Made by a program: the position numbers and the translations under genes
NCBI GenBank assembly: GCA_030762895.1
Contig: CM061065.1
Location: 74,971,676-75,035,675 of the forward strand
From: Sophora flavescens
Lineage: Eukaryota > Streptophyta > Magnoliopsida > Fabales > Fabaceae
Length of the DNA: 64,000 nt
Direction of reading: 5' to 3'
The notes under the pieces: model-generated
Databases searched by the model: none
The model's input: only the letters and a program-made list of their open reading frames with translations
What the model was told of the DNA's origin: nothing
In this document: positions 54,168 to 64,000 of the stretch, in pieces
Layout: every line of letters starts with the position of its first letter
How positions within the stretch are numbered: position 1 is the first letter of the stretch

Positions 54168-55340
54168 AACTTTATAATATTATATGACAGTTTATTTATA
54201 TCTTACGCAAATAGATAGTCAGAAAACCGACTCTATTCAAAATTCAGAAGTTGGATAAAGAAACTAGTTTTCAACTCTTCCCACTCTCCCTTGATAGTAA
54301 ATTTCAACAATGGAACAAGTGCAAGGGCAAAGAGTGGAGAGAGAGATGTGAGAGGAGAGAAAGGGAGGGAGGGAAAGTGGAGTATAAGGAAGCGGATAGG
54401 GGGACGTCTCAGAGAGGAGCCACCATCTCCGGATGAGAGCAGTGAAGGGATGGCGAGACCTCAAATGCCGTTCATGGTGACTGGGGAAGTGTTTACAAAG
54501 AGCGAGAGGGAGAACAACCGCTGTTGGAAGCACGGGGTGGCACTCGGAGTGTGTAAATCGCATTTTGGTTGAACCGTCAGATCCAAATTCAAATTTCATG
54601 ACGTTGATCCCACAACTTTGTTTTGCACCCCACGTTCCCCTTTCTTTTCTGCCTAAACCCTAGCATCAATCCCAAATCACAAGGATCAGAACCAGAACAC
54701 ACCTCCTTGCAGTCCTCCAATGTAATTGTATAGTAGAATTGTAGAAAATTAACCCATGATTAGTTAAAGTAACATTTTATCAAATGGGGGTATTACAAGT
54801 GTTTTTTTTCTCTTTTGCACGCATAAAAAGGGAGGCACCGAAGAAGTACCCTTGTACAAGCGTAGAGGGATTGGAGTAGAAAAGAGAGGCAGAGGCAGGG
54901 CTACTAATGCCAATGATGTTGCCTTTCTATTTGTTTGTAAGCTACTTCTTTCTACCAAGTGTCATGTCATTGTTAATTTCATGTACTATCACATACGAAA
55001 TATTTCGAATCTCTAGGCTAACGATGGTAAAGTGTCTTCAATTTTAATGTCGATTGAAGAATTAGTGAATAATTTTATCTTCTACTCTTCACAATTAGAT
55101 CCTTAATTTAATAACTATTTTTGTTGATGATGAAGCATAATTGGTGTTGTTTTGTAGGTAAAAAAGGGACCAGAAGGCATATATTATCAATCGTCTTAAA
55201 CTTTACTTTCTGTGGTATAAGAGGGTTGAAAAAGGATTTATCCAAGAAAATGAAAAGCTTCAAACTGAAACTGAATATGATGAGAATAAGTGCATTGATA
55301 ATGATACTAGTGAGTTTTCTGTCTCTTGACTTTTTAATAA
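54168..55340. other. Unannotated DNA
   Basis: A purine-rich block (54310-54420) and a short frame at 54291 are low-complexity and not convincing genes. A pyrimidine-rich leader-like stretch near 54610-54720 ('tttgcaccccacgttcccc') is also unexplained. The rest is AT-rich without recognisable repeats. Confidence 0.5.
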
Positions 55341-55892
55341 CAAATGATTTTTTGACACCAAATAGTGACATCCTTTTTTGACACCAACACTGTGGCGCAA
55401 TGTAGTGGTGGCATTTCGTAATATTGCCCACTTTTTTGTTAAAAATATTTAGCTTTTTTCAGTACTAACATTTATAGTTAATTACGTGCAAATATTTGGT
55501 TAATCATGTACAAATATTTAGTTAATCCTGTGTAAATATTTGGTTAATTCAGTTCATTATATGGTCAATGGGACATTCTGAAGCATACAATCATTTTCTA
55601 CAACCATGTAAATATTTGGTTAATCACGTGCAAATATTTGGTTAATTCAGTTCATTATACGGTTAATGTGTCATCCTGAAGCTTACAATCATTTTCAAAA
55701 ACCATGTAAATATTTGGTTAATCACGTGCAAATATTTGGTTGATTCAGTTCATTATATGGTTAATGGCTTAACATGTTAGTACTCAAAAAAGCTAAATAT
55801 TTTTTTTAAAAGTCAAAATTGCGAAAATGCCTCCGCTACAGTGCAGGTGTCGCTGGAGATGTCCCAAATCGGGTGTCAAAATATCACTACTG
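55341..55892. mobile_element. MITE, copy 1
   Basis: The imperfect terminal inverted repeat is of the form AAATGATTTTTTGACACC at the left and CAGTAGTGATATTTTGACAC inverted at the right. Inside are repeated 'gtgcaaatatttggttaattcagttcattatatggttaatg' blocks. It shares this whole structure with copy 2 just downstream. A clear target duplication is not visible. Confidence 0.65.
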
Positions 55893-55920
55893 GTTCATAA
55901 ATACCAGTCAGTTATTAAAA

Positions 55921-56406
55921 CAGAAATGATTTATTGACACCAAATAGTGACACCCACTTTTGGCACTGTCATTGTAGCGTACTGTAGCGGTGAAATTTTC
56001 GTAATTTTACCCACAATTTTTTTAAAATATTTAGTTTTTTTAGTACTAATATTTTTAGTTAATTATGTGAAAATATTCGGTTAATCACGTGCAAATATTT
56101 GGTTAATTCAGTTCATTATATGGTTAATGGGTCATCCTGAAGCTTACAATCATTTTCAACAACCACGTAAATATTTGGATAATCACGTGCAAAGCTTCAC
56201 AATCATTTTCAACAACCACGTAAATATTTGGTTAATCACGTGCAAATATTTGGTTAATTCAATTCATTATATGGTTAATGGCTAAACATGTTAGTACTAA
56301 AAAAAGCTAAATATTTTTTAAAAAAGTCAAAATTGCGAAAATACCACCGCTACAGTGCAGGTGTCGCTAGAGGTGACCCAAATCTGGTGTCAAAATATCA
56401 TTACTG
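55921..56406. mobile_element. MITE, copy 2
   Basis: Ends CAGAAATGATTTATTGACAC and, inverted, CAGTAATGATATTTTGACAC. Same orientation and internal repeats as copy 1, from which it is separated by only 28 bp. A partial internal repeat ('gcttacaatcattttcaacaaccacgtaaatattt') is duplicated within this copy. Confidence 0.65.
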
Positions 56407-56859
56407 TATCTTGTGAGGATCAATTTGACGTCTTTATAAATGTAAGACCATTGTGATGTTATGTTCTATAGGATGGTCAATTTTATGATGTATATTTTTA
56501 ATTTATTGTTTTTCTTTTGAAGCTTTTTTTTTATTTGAATCATACACTCAATAGCTATTGAAATCATGTTTTTCATTTTTTTCTTAATCCATTCCATTAT
56601 TTTAACAGCATGCACTAAGGATCCATTTCTATATTTACACGAATTTAACCTTTATTTTTTAATATGGGATGACTCTGATGATAGGAGGCTGAATATCTTC
56701 GAACACCAAAGGGTCATGGGAGATGAGGTCTCTACATATTCTGTTGGCGGGGTGTTTTACCTTCTTTTCCATATTTAATGATTTATCGGTTTATAATTTG
56801 TAATATGTCATGTAATATGTATGCATGCTGAAACATGTAGCATGGTGGATCAGGAAGAG
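56407..56859. other. Unannotated AT-rich DNA
   Basis: A 70-codon frame (56566-56778) has a hydrophobic start but no family resemblance, so I do not call it a gene. Nothing else is evident. Confidence 0.5.
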
Positions 56860-58494
56860 ATTTGTAGAGGATGGACTATTTTATTAATAGGCATCCCAAC
56901 TTCTGTTATAAAACAAAGTTTCAAAATCACAAGCTTGAGATAGGGATCCTAGAAGGGATCCTCTGAAGGTAGTGCCTCAGGTGATAGTCCTGCCATGCCG
57001 CTGTCTCGGTCCGACTGATGCTACTCATATTCCATACATAAACATACACAGAAAAATGGAGAGAAGGGGGAGATAAGCAACTCAAACATAGTCATTAAAA
57101 GGGGATGGGGACACATAATAAAAATCATAAATACATATCATATACAACAAACAACAAAGCAAACATCTTCCGAGTCACACCAACACAATACATCCTCAAA
57201 GTTCTTTCTCAGATCATTTCTCTAAGGAGTCTCACTCCTATGTATGTTGGTCGATATATCTCATTCGGGTCTCAATGTAGAGACATTCTACTTACCGAGC
57301 CTCACTACTCAGAGAACGTCAATTAGTTTGTCCAGATAACCTGTCCGCTCTCCATAACCAATAAGAGTGCATCCCCTACGAGCTTGGCTCCATTAGGGGC
57401 ATCCACCTGCGACATGGATACTCATGTTAAAGTCGGTAAAACCAGACTATAATAGGGTGCACTAATCATTAGGAACTACCTAATGGTCACTGTGAGCTTC
57501 CCAAGTCCAGTTCGTACATCCCTAAGGTCTCTTCACAGACCGACCATTTCGTAATCCGTACTCGCACTCTAGTACAACTAATCTCATATGACACCCAGTC
57601 ATATGGTTCGCCACTTGGCAATAAGAAATGCAACAATCATCCTTCAGTTAACATCGAAACCTTCTTACATAATCATAGTCTCACAATAGATTCCCATACA
57701 TCCCCAGCCTCAAAGCCACAGTCTGAAGGCATTTCCATGGTGTTAACCCTCAACTCATCCATACAATCAGATATCCAATCATCAGATCAACAACCATCTA
57801 GATATATAAATATAATAATACTAAAATCATGCCAACACATCAATTAATACATTTAAGCATATTATTATAGCAACCAACATAGCAACAAGTAATTCAGACA
57901 ACCCCAATCAACACAATTTATCTAACCTAGGGTTTTAAGCCTATCGTCAATAAACCTACAACAACTAAACCATAGACAACATTAAAATAATATTTTAATA
58001 GGGTTTAGCCATTGTCGATTATTTGACACACTAGTAGGGTCTGGGGCACCCTACACACATGCATGTATAACAGCTACAGTATGCTTGCCTCCTTGACGAT
58101 GTCAGTTACTTTCTCCCCACCTTGAATAATTACGTGGTCTTCATTAACACCTCGAACTGTGTTCCTCTTTCTCCTAGGTTACTACCTCGCACTCCACAAG
58201 ACTCCTTAGAGCTTCGAAATTTACCTTAACACAGACAATATCCACACATAGTCATAAACCCTAATCTTACTCAGAATCCACTATCGATGTAAGAAACAAC
58301 GAAAGAAATAGGGAAATTGACTAAGAACACTAATGTCGACGTGTTAGGGATTCGATCATTACCTCGTTTGTATCGTAGAATAGAAGGTCGATACTTGTAG
58401 TATTCCTCCTCCTGATCATAGCTGCGTATTTGGAATCACGATCGGACGGACGAATTGTCTCCGATGATGAATTCTCTCTCTAAGAACTGTCCCC

Positions 58495-58552
58495 TCTATC
58501 TATCTATCTATCTATCTATCTCCCCCCCTCTCTCTCCCTCTCTCTCCTCTAA
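58495..58552. repeat. (TATC)n / (CT)n microsatellite
   Basis: About seven TATC units followed by C- and CT-rich DNA, in the LTR leader. Confidence 0.9.
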
Positions 58553-58639
58553 GCTCTGGTTGCATGGCTTCTAAACTTAAGTTTTCTCCAAATGAAAAGT
58601 GAAAGAAATAACTTAGGGATTTGCTGCCAGCTGAGCACT

Positions 58640-58720
58640 CTAGAGCATACAGGGACCCCACACTTTAGTATGCTCACGCTCTAGCTGTGGGTCTTCCCAT
58701 GCTAGAGCGTGGATCCTTCA
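58640..58720. repeat. Array of GCTCTAGCGTGG words
   Basis: Repeated CACGCTCTAGC / GCTAGAGCGTGG words in both orientations, the counterpart of 4225-4310 in the other copy of this LTR family. Confidence 0.65.
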
Positions 58721-59062
58721 TCCCCACGTCTTCGTCACGTGTCAGTTCCGAAATGCCACGTGTCCAATAAGTGTCAAGTACCACTCCACGGTCAAACGCC
58801 TCTAGAGCCAAAGTCCTTGCAATACCATGCTTAAACGTTGGGTCATCAAACGTTCAAACGTTGGGTGTGCTGCCAGTACCCGATTATCGTGCGTTTTGGT
58901 GTGTTCTGAGCCTATTTCAAGTTCGAATGATCTCAAATTTCAAACACAAGCTCATTAACACACAAGGAACAAGATTAAGCTTTCAAACATGCTTAATACC
59001 TTCCTCATAAACTACTCGAGAAAACAAGGATTTACATTTCTTCCCACCTTGACTAAAGGAAT

Positions 59063-61660
59063 TTACTTTCCGTAGAGTTCCTTTATCCTTCGGTCCTCGA
59101 TCCATATAGGTAAAGCCTCATACTCAAGGTTTTCTCTTAACTGTATTGATTCAGGATCCATAACAAGTGATGGATAGGGATGGTATTTTCTAAGTTGGGA
59201 TACGTGAAAGACATTATGAAGGTTCGAAAGATTGGGTGGTATGGCTATCTGATAGGCAACGAGACCAATTCGACGAAGAATTTGCAATGGTCCAATAAAA
59301 CGAGGGGTAAGCTTTCTAGATTTTATTGTCGTGCCAATTCCAGTCCTCAGAGTGACTCGTATGAAAACATGATCACCTTCTTGGAACTCTAAGGATCTTC
59401 TCCTTTTATCAGTTTAGCTCTTCTGCCTATCTATCACTACTTTCATCTTCTCCCAGATTTTTCGAACTTGTTCAGTCGTCTGCTGCACCACCTCTAGTAT
59501 AATTAACTGACTCTCTCCTGTCTCGTACCAATAGAGGGGTGTTCTACACTTTTGTACATGCAGTGCTTCGTACGACGCCATGCCAATACTTGTGTGAAAA
59601 CTGTTGTTGTACGTAAACTCAATCTATGGAAGAAACTTATCCCAAGTTCCTGTGTGTTTCCGATACACATGCCCTTAACAGATCTTCCAAAGATTGAATT
59701 GTTCTTTTAGAATGACCATCCGTCTGTGGATGATAAGCCGAACTCATCCTTAACTTTGTTCCCAAAGAATTGTGTAAACTTTACCAGAATCTCAAAGTTA
59801 ATCTCGGGTCCATGTTCCAAATTATACTTGTTGGCACTCCATGATACCTCACTACCTCATTGATATACAACTGGGTTAACCATTCCATTGAAAACCTTTG
59901 ATTGATAGGCAAGAAATAAGCACATTTCATTAACCCATCATACATCTTTTGTGTCTTTGGCAAACCGGACACAAAGTCCATTGCAATACTATCCCATTTC
60001 CATTTTGGGACGTTCAAAGATTGTGATAATCCCGCTGACTTTTGGTGTTCAATCTTCGCCTCCTAACACGCCAAGCAGGATTGGACATATTCTACCACTT
60101 CTTCATTCCAGGCCACGAAAACATCTTCCTCAAATCCTTATACATTTATGTGGCACCTGGATGAAAACTCAACTTACTTTTTTGCGCCTTTTCCAAGATT
60201 AGATTCTTATCCTTTCTATCCTCTGGCCCATAGATCCTCTCTCCAAACCTTAGGATTCCAATAGTACATCTCTTGAACTCTGAAGTTCTACCTTCCTCTA
60301 TCATATGACTTACCTTCTGGAGGTACTGGTCTTCTGCTTTCTTCTTCCAGACTAAGTCTAGGAATTTACTCATGATAATGATCATTACTAAACTTATCTT
60401 GTTCTGGGATAAGTCCGTTATCCCAAAATTCAGATCTCTAAACTGCTCAATCAGTTCCAACTCCTTAACCATCACAGCAGACACTTGTAAAGATTCCCGA
60501 CTTAGAGCATCCACTACAATGTTTAATTTTCCAGGATGATATTGGAGATCAAATTCATAATCCTTTATCAATTCCAACCATCTCTTTTGTCTCATGTTCA
60601 GCTTTTTCTGATCAAACAAGTACCTTAAACTGTTATGATCACTATAGACTGTAAACTTAGCACCATACAAATAGTGCCTCCATATCTTTAATGCAAGTAC
60701 TATCACAGTCAACTCTAGATCATGGGTTGGGTAATTCCGCTCATGTACTATTAATTGGCTAGATGCATACACCACTACTTTCCTTTCTTGCACGAGCACA
60801 CAGCCCAGTCCTTGATGTGATGCATCACAATACACATAAAATGGTGCTAACGGATCTGGAAAGACTAGTACATGAAATGTTGTCAGCCTCCTTTTCAACT
60901 CATGGAAACTAGCCTCACACTCTTCTGCCCACTGAAATGCCTTTCCTTTTCTCGTTAATTGCATCATAGGTAACACAATCTTTGAGAATCCTTCTATGAA
61001 CCGTTTGTAGTAACCCACCAATTGATTGAACTCATAATCCTTTATAAACTCCATCCTAATGTTCTATCTCATGTTCAACTCCTTTGATTGAACAGATATT
61101 TTAAACTCATGTTATCACTGTACACATTGAACTTGGCTCTATACAAATAGTTTTGCCATATCTTATATATGAACACTATCACTGCCAACTCTAGATTGTG
61201 GGTCGGGTAGTTCCTTTAATGAATTCTCAACTGTCAAGAAGCATAAGCCATAACTCTTCCCTCTTGCATCAAAACAGAACCCAAGCCTTGGAATGACACA
61301 TCACAAAATACGTCAAACTGTCCTAAAGGATCTGTCAAGGTTAGTACTAGTGATATAGTCAACGTCTTCTTTAACTCTTGAAAACTCTTATCACGCTCAT
61401 CTCTCCACACAAAAGCTGTTATTTTTCTCGTCAACTGCGTCATATGCAATGGAATCTTTGAGAACACTTCTATAAATCTCTTGTAGTATCCAGCAAGTCG
61501 TAGGAAACTCCGCATCTGACTCACTACCTTAGGATATTATCACTTAAGCACTGCTTCAACCTTGCCTGGATCTACAGATATTTCTTCCTTGTTGTCCACA
61601 TGTCCTAAAAATTGTACTTCTTCCATCCAAAATTTACACTTAGACAACTTTGCATAAAGT
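59063..61660 (-). pseudogene. Tekay/Del pol fragment: RT end, RNase H (partly duplicated), integrase, C-terminus
   Basis: Minus-strand order: RT thumb (AKLSKCKFWMEEVQFLGHV near 61650), connection QMRSFLRLAGYYKRFIEVFS, a first decayed RNase H, then a second copy of connection plus RNase H (61054-60146) with YYKRFIEGFSK, FYVYCDASHQGLGCVLVQER, YPTHDLELTVIVLALKIWRH, FTVYSDHNSLRYLFDQKKLN and the family signature QYHPGKLNIVVDALSR. Then come the zinc-domain end (SCLAC-EAKIEHQKSAGL), the integrase core (WKWDSIAMDFVSGLPKTQ at 60017, YHGVPTSII) and the C-terminal YRIALPP-type domain as NLSNLHNVFHVSQLRKYHPY (59287-59063). Frameshifts and stops are many. The RT catalytic half is missing because another LTR begins at 61663. 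Confidence 0.82.
60555..61505 (-). repeat. Head-to-tail duplication of a 476-bp RT/RNase H segment
   Basis: The landmarks GYYKRFIE and IKDYEF each occur twice with the same spacing of about 476 bp (GYYKRF at about 61490 and 61010; IKDYEF at about 61040 and 60565). At the joint, IKDYEF of the first copy runs straight into NQLVGYYKRF of the second. The two copies differ at roughly a third of residues. Confidence 0.75.
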
Positions 61661-62037
61661 TGTGTAACACCCCGTTTTTTGTAAATAAGCTTAATACGTT
61701 TATATATGTTATATATATGTTTTTATATGCTTGTTATATTTTTTTTTATGCCTATATTCATGTTTGGGGAAGTTCAGCTTTAGAAAGGTTCAACCCTTTT
61801 AGAGTCCTAGTAACCTGTTTCACCGTTTTGGACATATCTTCAGTTCTTGATGTTGGATTACGATGAACTTTGATGCGTTGGAGAGCTAAGAGAATTATTT
61901 ACAAGTCTTATTTTATGTGTTTTGGCCAATTCGATCGTTTAGTTGGTCTTGAAGTGAAATCTTTGAGCGCTAGGTGATTAGGAAATGAGCATGGCCCCGT
62001 GCTTAAAGGGAGCATGAACGTGCTCAGGTCACATAGT

Positions 62038-62047
62038 CTATAAATAG
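62038..62047 (+). promoter_or_regulatory. TATA box of the terminal LTR
   Basis: CTATAAATAG about 375 bp into the LTR, preceded by 'catggccccgtgcttaaaggg' palindromic words. Confidence 0.5.
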
Positions 62048-63034
62048 AACAGTTCCATGAGGATTGTGAAGAAAACCCTATTTTTGGCACTCTAGGCAAT
62101 CCTAGTTCAACAAAAACCTCTTCTATTTCCTTTCCCTTGAAGCTCTTGAAGTTCTTGGAGTTTGTGAGTCCTTTTGGGAGAGAAGTTACGCGCGTTAGCA
62201 TCGTTTAAGGTAACATAGTTATCCCTAATTAATCTCCCTTTCCCTTTCTTTTGAATTGGGGATTAATTGGCTGTTATTTTGTTTGGCCAAGGCTCGAGGA
62301 ACCCGTCGAGCCGCTCGAGGGAACGACACCAGTTTCGTTTACACTAAGCTAAAGGGTTTGATCTTCATACCAGGTACGGGGAGAAGGAATAGTATTAACA
62401 TGTAGGCATTGGGGGTAGCGTAAGATGAAGGATTAACCCATGACCCTGTTGTTTGTTAATTGTTTATTTGTTTGGTATCATGTTTATGATGACATATGCT
62501 TAATTGATGATTCGTATGCCTTTTAGTGATTTGTGGTTGATGATTGGTATGCCTATTGTTGTTTTAATTGATAATGATGTTTATACCATGATTATGTTTG
62601 GATTGTTGACGTTATGAATGAATGTTCATGATGATGATGATGTCATGCTCTGAATGAGTGTTTGCTTGTTGAGGATGTTAATGCCAACAATAATATTAAT
62701 AAGACTCTAACCAATTAATAGGGCTTATTAATGATGTTAAGATGTTAAAAGATGTTAACAATGATGAAAGAGAATTAATGGATGTTTTCCCAGTTTGTTC
62801 ATAAGACATGAATATAGTATGAGAGGCAAGGTTATGTTCAAAGGTTTAGTTAAAGACCCAAGGATTGATTCGTGAGTGTTTTAGGGACGTTAGTATTGAA
62901 GCTGGAAGTAAAAGACATAGGAACAATTAAAGGTAATGAAACTGATGATTGATCGTGTAGCTTAAACCAATAGCTTTGATATTTGAATGCCCTAGGATAC
63001 TTAGTAAGGGTTGTTCAACCCTTCTACCCAGAAA

Positions 63035-63145
63035 CAGTACGGCCACGCTCCATTGAGCACAGTCGTGCTCAACAGTCAGCACGACCGTGCTTGACTTAAC
63101 AGTCAGCATGCCCATGCTAGGGGAAGCATGACTGTGCTTCCTTGT
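63035..63145. repeat. Array of GCACGACCGTGC words
   Basis: Alternating words such as GAGCACAGTCGTGCTC, CAGCACGACCGTGCTTG and GCATGACTGTGCTTCC. In sequence type it parallels the arrays of the other LTRs, but here it lies far downstream of the TATA box. Confidence 0.7.
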
Positions 63146-63254
63146 ACAGATTAGAACACAAAACAATAACAAGGGGTGTTTCACCCCAAATGTTTCTAAT
63201 AACAAAGAAGACACCAAACTAAGTAAATACAAGTTAGATAACTTAAAGATAATA

Positions 63255-63645
63255 ATGTACCTTGGTAGCCGAGTGGCCAAGGGGGCCTTGATGCTTAATG
63301 GTCAAGGTGTTGAGCTCTGGTGCCTATGGGCCAGAGTGTTAATAATTAAATTGGAAAGATGTTGTTCTGTACCTTGGTAGCCAAGTGGCCAAGGGGGCCT
63401 CGATAGCCGAGTGGTCGAGGTGTTGAGCTCTGGTGCTTATTGGCCAGAGTGTTGTTGTTTTGTAACTAGGTAGCCAAGTGGCAAAGGGGGCCATGATGCA
63501 TAATGTCAAGGTGCTGTTAATTAAAAGATATTGGACCTTGGTAGCCTAGTGGCCAAGGGGGCCTTGATGCTTAATGGTTAAAGTGTTGAGCTCTGGTGCT
63601 TATTGGCCAGAGTGTAAGTGCAAATATTAAATGATAAAATATTAA
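63255..63645. repeat. Minisatellite with tRNA D-arm-like core
   Basis: Four units of about 70-115 bp, each starting 'taccttggtagccgagtggccaagggggcc', most followed by 'gttgagctctggtgc..ttggccagagtgtt'. A weaker fifth core is at 63685. Unit boundaries and length vary. Confidence 0.85.
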
Positions 63646-64000
63646 AAGACCAAAGATTAAAGATAACGTTGATGGTGATAAACTTGGGTAGCTGAGGGGC
63701 CCAAGTGGAGGTGCTGGTTGTTGGTTGTGCACTGTGATTGCTCATTCATGCATTGGAGTAGCGGAGTAGCACTGCATCGCATAACATACCTTGTTCGGAA
63801 TGACATATATATGATATTAATATGATGAGATGATTATGTTTGATATGCTATGTTTATATGATGCATGTTCATCTTGCTAACTGCTTCCATGCCATTATAA
63901 TGATATATATGTTTCTTACTCCCCGTCTTTTGTTGTTTGTTTGCATATATCTTTTTGGATATGCAGAGGACGATGAGCAGCTTGCTGAGGAGTGACTACA

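Larger units (their letters stand above)
56860..59037 (-). mobile_element. Tekay/Del chromovirus 3' LTR (minus orientation)
   Basis: On the minus strand it starts TGTAAATCCTTGTTTTCTCG right after a purine-rich AAGGTGGGAAGAAA tract. It is collinear with the plus-strand fragment at 3956-4967. It contains the GCTCTAGCGTGG array (58640-58720), a TATC/CT microsatellite (58495-58540) and an 'aggtaatgatcgaatccc' leader. The left end is uncertain, near 56860. The element body lies to the right. Confidence 0.65.
61663..64000 (+). mobile_element. Chromovirus-type LTR, truncated by the window end
   Basis: It starts TGTAACACCCCGTTTTTTG, inserted in the Tekay pol fragment (left flank AGTTG). TATA box at 62038-62047. 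A palindromic word array (63035-63145) and the 'ggtagccgagtggcc' minisatellite lie downstream. The final bases (GGATATGCAGAGGACGATGA) resemble the distal part of such LTRs. No gene is present; short frames are random. Confidence 0.7.

Noticed and set aside
54264..54599. 111-codon minus and 93-codon plus frames near 54.3-54.6 kb
   Set aside because: Both cover a purine/pyrimidine-rich low-complexity block and have no family resemblance.
55121..55381. 86-codon plus frame at 55.1-55.4 kb
   Set aside because: Ends inside the MITE terminal repeat and has no recognised domain; probably chance.
63371..63440. Possible tRNA-Ser/Leu gene
   Set aside because: Only the D-arm-like core is present; there is no acceptor stem, T-arm or B box, and the core is repeated as a minisatellite.

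Overview
This 64 kb window is repeat-dense plant nuclear DNA. I found no intact host gene. The Ty3/gypsy lineages (Athila/Cyclops-like, Tekay/Del chromovirus, Tat/Grande-like), the SIRE/Maximus-like Ty1/copia LTRs and the captured plant gene fragments (MYB-CC/PHR-like, BIG-type ARF-GEF, EB1c-like) all point to a eudicot. A large-genome legume is my best guess, from repeat-family resemblance only.

Layout, 1-25.7 kb: the end of a chromovirus-type LTR (1-352); an Athila-type solo LTR (508-1816); a MULE-like inverted-repeat element (2285-3517); a 5' fragment of a chromovirus LTR (3956-4967); and a minus-strand SIRE/Maximus-like 3' LTR with its 3'-terminal ORF (4968-7479). That copia copy is cut by a plus-strand Tekay/Del element (7480-23779), which has about 3.9 kb LTRs, a broken gag and no pol. 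Its left LTR is itself split by a complete but internally deleted minus-strand Athila element (10478-18318, target duplication GTTAA). The right Tekay LTR stops at 23779 and runs into another LTR relic.

Layout, 25.7-40.4 kb: a CACTA transposon (25723-31663) with perfect 30-bp terminal inverted repeats, AAA target duplication and no transposase carries fragments of three unrelated host genes. After unresolved repeat DNA comes a 4.5 kb minus-strand chromovirus solo LTR (33334-37811, target duplication ATAAT), then another chromovirus LTR relic (38026-40398).

Layout, 40.4-53.2 kb: a minus-strand Tat-lineage gypsy element with gag, protease, RT, two RNase H domains and integrase, all broken. On the opposite strand, near its 3' LTR, it carries an intron-containing antisense ORF with its own TATA box. 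A SIRE-like solo LTR (49136-51611) interrupts its gag.

Layout, 53.2-64 kb: a hAT-like MITE (53663-54159), two head-to-tail copies of another MITE (55341-56406), and a minus-strand Tekay/Del fragment (LTR about 56860-59037, pol 59063-61660) with a repeated RT/RNase H segment. A plus-strand chromovirus LTR (61663 onward) runs off the window and contains a tRNA D-arm-like minisatellite.

The strongest lead is the CACTA element. A MYB-CC DNA-binding/coiled-coil fragment and a BIG ARF-GEF fragment meet in the same phase across predicted introns, giving an uninterrupted chimeric reading frame of about 261 codons (26690-29063), followed by an EB1c-like fragment. Other leads are a near-identical 1.1 kb tract inside otherwise about 7%-diverged LTRs (probable gene conversion), the spliced antisense ORF, and arrays of GC-rich palindromic words that recur in LTRs of unrelated families.
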